This document shows positions 59,108-64,000 of a stretch of 64,000 nucleotides of DNA, one piece after another. A model generated the notes under the pieces. That model was not told where the DNA came from. It saw nothing but the letters and a program-made list of their open reading frames with translations, and did no database searches. The stretch is from Symbiodinium microadriaticum (lineage: Eukaryota > Sar > Dinophyceae > Suessiales > Symbiodiniaceae): NCBI GenBank assembly GCA_001939145.1, contig LSRX01000359.1, positions 341,508-405,507 on the forward strand, written 5' to 3'. Each line of letters starts with the position of its first letter. Within the stretch, counting starts at the first letter, position 1. The position numbers and the translations under genes were made by a program.

Positions 59108-59725
59108 GTGGGTGTCTAGGGCTTAGGGTGGTTTAGGGTTTCGGGTGGAAGGAATAGGGCCGAGGGTTTAGGGTTTATAAGCCTAAGGTTCTAAGCAAGG
59201 GCTTAACGGCCTGAAGTTCAGGGTTTAAGCATTGAGCTTTAGAGCGCTTGACACCTGAAGTGTTGTGTCGTTTCGATATGCAAGATGTGGGTTCGGTACG
59301 TATGTCAGGCTCGGGTGGTTTGTTTGAGTCGCTTGATTTTTGTTTAGTGGCATGTTGTCCCCTAAACCCTAAACCCTAAACCACTGGCTGCTTGGTGGCA
59401 GTGTGGGGGCTGCAGGTTTCTTGGACATCATCCCCACGACAGGAGGGTCAAAACAGAATGACGCTTTGCGAAGGCGGCAGCGTGACCATAGTAGAAACAG
59501 ACACTTAGACGGATGCATGCTAGTTAGTGCTGTATTTTTTTATGCAGCTCATGATTTCCATTCATGGCCGACACGCACACAGAGACCCAGACATGGACGC
59601 AGACACACCTATCTGGTTTGAATCTTCCTCTCACATGCATACTAGAGAGATGGTGTATGTACGTATATATGGCCCTAAACCCTAAGCCCTGAGCCCTACA
59701 AGTATAAGCCCTAAACCCTCAACCG

Positions 59726-59755
59726 TGTCTCTGTCTGTGTGTCTGTCTGTCTGTG

Positions 59756-59795
<40 letters not shown>

Positions 59796-59827
59796 CGTGT
59801 CTCTGTCTGTGTGTCTGTCTGTCTGTG

Positions 59828-59870
<43 letters not shown>

Positions 59871-59931
59871 GTGTCTGTCTGTGTGTCTGTCTGTGTGTCT
59901 GTCTGTGTGTCTGTCTGTGTGTCTGTCTGTG

Positions 59932-59975
<44 letters not shown>

Positions 59976-60052
59976 CTGTCTGTCTGTGTCTGTCTGTGTC
60001 TGTCTGTGTCTGTCTGTCTGTGTCTGTCTGTCTGTCTGTCTGTATGTCTGTG
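59726..60052. repeat. (TGTC)n microsatellite, about 325 bp
   Basis: CTGT tetranucleotides with regular TGTG and TGTCC variants. Six long ORFs (poly-SVCL, poly-TDRQ) are artefacts. Confidence 0.98.
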
Positions 60053-60983
60053 GACGCTCGGGCCGAGACAACATCTCACATCGGTTTCTGTCCACTCTTC
60101 CGCGTGGCGACCCGCATCCCCGGGCTCTGAGTTAAGGGTTTGGCATTTCATGAGACCCCTTTAAGGGGACCCTTCTTGACCCTACTTATCACTCTCTTAA
60201 ATGGGGACCTTATTGAGAGGGTCTATATCCCCAAGGGTGCTCCTAATCCTATCTCCTAAGATGCTAGAGATCTCATGTCAGCCAGGCAATGCTAGACCCT
60301 AAGCCAGTTTAGGAATGCACAGACTGTAGGGGCAGTAAGGCTCCATGTACTTGCACAGTCTATGCATTAGCCCTATTTTGGTGCTACAGTTACTAATTTA
60401 TTTACAAACTTTCTGGGCGCATGGACTTGTGGAGACAGAATATCAAAGAGCCTTTTTGCACGTCTTACCCGTCAGACCTCCGAAGCCAAGGCTGCCTCAC
60501 ACACAAACACACTGCAGAAATGTCAGCAACGCCAACGGAGGGTTCAGGGTTTAGGGGTTCAGGGTTTGGGGTTTAGGGGTTTAGGAGCACTTCAAAACCC
60601 CAAACGGCAAGCGTCAAAGACATTGCCACGACAGACTGCAGGCAGAAAGACAGAGACACAAATGTTACTAGGCGCCAAGTTCTTATCCACGGTTCCTTCT
60701 TAACCCGAATTTAGAGACCTCCCTACTTATAGATGATATTCGAGTTTTCCAGGCTTGTGATACGGAGATGTAAGTCTCTCAATGTTCGGATTGAAATTGC
60801 CTTCCGCCCCTACAAAAAGTTTATCCTAATCATTTAAGGGCTTGATATATAACACCGGGGCACCCTCCGCCGAATGACGTCCATTTTAAAACGAAGACCT
60901 CAGAAGCCTATCCCAAACCCTAAATCCCAAACCCTAAACCCTAAATCCTAAACCCTAAACCCTAAACCCTAAAGCTTGCAAAG

Positions 60984-61077
60984 CGAACAGGTCGAGCCGA
61001 AGAAAGACGATCTCGATGAATCTTTCCAGTACAATGTGGCCCGGATCGGCGAGTTGCTCGAAGAGCTCGGCCCTTAG
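60984..61077 (+). CDS. exon ending in TAG|GTAAGG
   Basis: CTTGCAAAG acceptor after a CCCTAAA array; EQVEPKKDDLDESFQYNVAR then IGELLEELGP and TAG exactly at the GTAAGG donor; a TTTAGGG array follows. Very high GC3; helical. Confidence 0.6.
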
Positions 61078-61371
61078 GTAAGGGTTTAGGGTTTAGGGGG
61101 TGGGGTTCAGGGTGAAGCGCCCATAGGATTTATGGGTGTTGTAGGGTTTTTTGTTTAAATTATGGTTTGGCCTATTTATGGATTCGCAGCTCATAAAGGT
61201 TATAGGGTCTATGCGGCTTGCAGGGTTTAGGTTTGCCTAAGAGGATCTATATCCCTTACTTCGGTGTCCGTTGTTGTGGATCCTAACAACGACGCATACG
61301 TACACCACGAATGTGCACGGGCATGTACACATGTGTCTATATGTACAATAAATGCGTATATGTGCATCTTT

Positions 61372-61470
61372 ACACACACACACACTAATATATATATATA
61401 TATATATATTTATTTATTTATTTTTATTTATTTACACACACACACAGAGACACAGACACAGACACAGACA

Positions 61471-61505
<35 letters not shown>

Positions 61506-61552
61506 ACACACACACACACACACACACAGACACACACACACACACACACACA
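61372..61552. repeat. CA, TA, TTTA, ACAGAC microsatellites
   Basis: CA run, TA run 61388-61409, TTTA block, then ACAGAC/GCAGAC hexamers (61445-61506) and CA again. Confidence 0.95.
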
Positions 61553-61794
61553 CATATCTCCACCCGCCCAAAGCCTGAACGGCAAGGTTTCTACCTTACA
61601 ACCTTTCACCTACTTGTAACACGTTTTCAAGATTTAAGGCTTATGCAGCCTTGAAGGCCATGCTTCAGATCCCAAGCCCGAAGCAGCAAGACTCGAGAGT
61701 TACTGGGGTTTGGCTTTTGGGTGCTTACACATAGGACGATAAAATGATGAATGAGCCCTGGAGATAGCATAGACGACCGACAGATTGTAGATCA

Positions 61795-61899
61795 ATGGAG
61801 TCCTCGATCAAGATGTTTGCGGAGAAGGGGGAGGTGCCTTCGGATGATTTTCGAAGCTGTTATCAAGATCTTCCTTATGAGCCTATCGGTTCAACTTGA
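61795..61899 (+). CDS. candidate exon/ORF, 34 aa
   Basis: MESSIKMFAEKGEVPSDDFR then SCYQDLPYEPIGST; TGA coincides with GTATGC. First half GC3-rich. Confidence 0.4.
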   Translation: MESSIKMFAEKGEVPSDDFRSCYQDLPYEPIGST

Positions 61900-62382
61900 G
61901 TATGCGTAGGCCGCAGATGATGCGAAGGCAAGCGCGACACCGATGCAGAGATCGATTATGGTTCTGCTTTGGCTGATCAGTGCGGATGATGCAATCGTTG
62001 GAGAAGTTTGATACTTTTGATCTAGTTTCCTGAATAATTATCACACTCCGCAAGGTTCATGTTAGCAAAAAAACAGGTCCGCCAGAGCCCTAGTCTCATA
62101 CTTCCGTCCCTCATATTGCACCTTAAGCCCTGCGTGGCGGTTGTCCTGACTCAGTTCTTCTCTATCTTGCATGAACTATAAGCCTCACGTGCCAGGGCCC
62201 TTCTAATCAGCCCCTTCTACATGCCAAAAGCACTGACAGAGAAGAGTCGGGGCTTGTATTCCATAACTCTAGGCTGTGATCCAGAAGTAGGTATTCTCAA
62301 CAGGAACCTTGGTTTCGAGAAACTCCTAGACGCCGTCGGCCAGCAAGTCTTGTGAATCCAGAGTCAATAAGGAAGCTTCATG

Positions 62383-62384
<2 letters not shown>

Positions 62385-62415
<31 letters not shown>

Positions 62416-62665
62416 GATATGTATATATGCAGCAGTCAGACACAGAGAGAGAGAGAGACAGAGAGACAGACAGAGTGCTATGTGTTGTGCATGTATGCAT
62501 GCATGCATGCATGTATGTATGTATGTATGTATGTATGTATGTATGTATGTATGTATGTATGTGTGTGTGTGTATGTATGTATGTATGTATGTATGTATGT
62601 ATGTATGTATGTATGTATGTATGTATGTATGTATGTATGTGTGTGTGTGTATGTATATGTATATA
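62385..62665. repeat. TC, TA, GA and (TGTA)n microsatellites
   Basis: CTCTCT, TATATA, AGAGAGAC, then TGTA tetranucleotides interrupted by TGTGTG blocks at regular intervals. Confidence 0.95.
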
Positions 62666-63468
62666 CATATATATGTGCGAGCGACTGCCCTTACTCGTGC
62701 AATACTACAGTTGTCTTAGGTGGCAGTACTGCCGGTTTCGAAAATCAGCTCTCATAGGGGAACGAGATAGGAGCACTGCTTCAAACGAGATCAAGCATAC
62801 TTGTGACCCGACTGGGGGAATGGTTGTGGTGTTGAATTGAGGCCTGAAATTAGCAAGACTACTCAAGTTGTACGAAGCACGGTGCAGTACTTCTCGGAAC
62901 CTTGGCCCAATCCTTAGGGCCCGTACTGTCCAGAACCCTTATGGTGACCCTTGTCTTTCCCCTTCAGAAACCTATTCCAACTATACAAAGAATCCTCTGC
63001 AGCGCTAGCAACCCAAAGCTCTGACAGAACGCTTAAAACGAATTCCGATTCCAATTATTAGCTCCCCCTTTAGCCTCGCCTGTGCCGAGTTGGTCCTCGC
63101 GAAAAGACCGCGAGGACCAGTGGGCTGGGAGAGAATAAGTTTCGGAGTTCATTTTGTTGTTAGAAGAGGTGTAGGGTTTGGGGTTATAGTAACACTCCAA
63201 GTGGCTATTCAGCATTCTACTTTTTCCTGTGATATCTGCGGGCGCAGAAGATATGGGGACTCCAGCACCCTTTGGGGTTGTCATTTCGAGATGCATCCCG
63301 ACCTGACGCGTGTCGGGGACTGGGATTCGGGGCTTGGTTGGTCTTTGGGAAAGTTTCGAGTCTGGGTTTTGGGGCTTGTGGCTTCATTACGGTTTTGGGT
63401 CCGGGGTTTGGGTGCGACCCCGTTTTGCCTTCAAGCGCATATGAGCATACCCCTAAACCCATGTCTCT

Positions 63469-63570
63469 GTCGATGAGCCGGAGGACTCTGAGAAGCTGGA
63501 CAAGGAGGAAGCCTTTGCCATCAAATCGTTTCTCGAGGCAGCAACTCATGTGCTTGACGTCGACACTTAG
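63469..63570 (+). CDS. terminal exon, acidic/helical
   Basis: VDEPEDSEKLDKEEAFAIKS then FLEAATHVLDVDT and TAG; very high GC3. The acceptor is probably the GATGAG at 63477 or further upstream. C-terminus of an unknown soluble protein. Confidence 0.6.
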   Translation, partial: VDEPEDSEKLDKEEAFAIKSFLEAATHVLDVDT

Positions 63571-64000
63571 ATGTCCAGGACTTGCTGTTTGACGTATGTC
63601 ATCTTATTCCTGTAGAAAGTGTGGCGCAAACTGTCTAAACCCTAGCTTTGCCCTGCCTTCATTCGTGAAAATGGGGGAAGCCGTAAGACAAGGCCAACAG
63701 TGGCTCAACAGAACATCTTAAATGCCTCTTTAAACTCCGAAACCTGAACATCCCAATGCCAAGCCCCAGATCCGAAGCCCAAAAACCCAAAAGCCCTGGC
63801 CCGAAACAGTAAAAAGGGGATGCGTCCCAAGAGCCAAGACTCAAGATAGCTGTTTTGAACTGGTACATCAGACACCTTTAAGAATTGAGGGTTGAGGGTT
63901 TGGGGCTTATAAAGGGGCCTAATTATTTTACGACGTGACATATGTGAGCTTAAGATCCATTCGTCAAGAACTGGCAGTTTAGAGGCTTGGGCCTAGGGGC

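Noticed and set aside
59682..60164. Six ORFs of 125-146 codons (poly-SVCL or poly-TDRQ)
   Set aside because: They are translations of the TGTC tetranucleotide repeat.
63217..63310. C2H2 zinc-finger-like CDIC...HFEMH in one frame
   Set aside because: Spacing is only approximately right and the segment lacks coding bias and splice support.

Overview
This is a eukaryotic nuclear window, not a prokaryotic one. It has no operons or ribosome binding sites, long microsatellites, two N-gaps, six isolated Ns, and hundreds of degenerate copies of the plant/alveolate-type telomere heptamer TTTAGGG (CCCTAAA on the other strand) scattered through the interior. The credible coding signal consists of very short exons (about 13 to 50 codons) with a strong G/C third-position preference, AG acceptors and GT or sometimes GC donors. 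All GC3-supported exons lie on the + strand. One-directional genes, GC donors and TTTAGGG suggest an alveolate, most plausibly a dinoflagellate-like protist. That is inference; no rRNA, tRNA or complete marker gene is present to prove it.

Layout. 0-10 kb: exon islands, including hydrophobic pieces (2.5-5.3 kb) and a probable C2-domain gene (6.5-7.3 kb). 10-13 kb: a gene end with a CxxC motif, an acidic exon and introns carrying hairpin elements. 14-19 kb: four consecutive exons of a glycine-zipper-like membrane protein, interrupted by a 230-bp TAC/CTG repeat. 19-25 kb: many exons, including two 3' ends (a terminal membrane helix and a poly-Asp tail). 25-35 kb: charged and coiled-coil-like exons, a CTR-copper-transporter-like terminal exon near 32.3 kb, and a 400-bp GTGTAT array. 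35-48 kb: more exons, including an SMP-like (extended-synaptotagmin) exon near 44.1 kb. 48-64 kb: further exons, a Lys/Glu-rich probable first exon at 51.55 kb, and long TGTC, CA and TGTA repeats. Long ORFs made of repeats (poly-CV, poly-SVCL, poly-YV and similar) are artefacts and are not annotated as genes.

Two architectural features dominate. (1) Telomere-like arrays are polar: TTTAGGG-strand arrays tend to begin right at the 3' edge of an exon, often supplying the donor as G|GTTTAGGG, while CCCTAAA-strand arrays tend to end right before the acceptor of the next exon. Many introns therefore carry complementary telomeric arms. (2) At least eight families of 50-150-bp hairpin elements with long terminal inverted repeats recur between exons, some with 2-bp direct repeats at their edges. 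Several abut exon edges and supply the splice dinucleotide, like introner elements or MITE-like intron makers. Together they suggest a genome in which introns are built from hairpin elements and telomere repeats.

Exon calls are made by eye from open frame, GC3, splice consensus and context. No alignment or transcript could be run, so gene models and product names are tentative.
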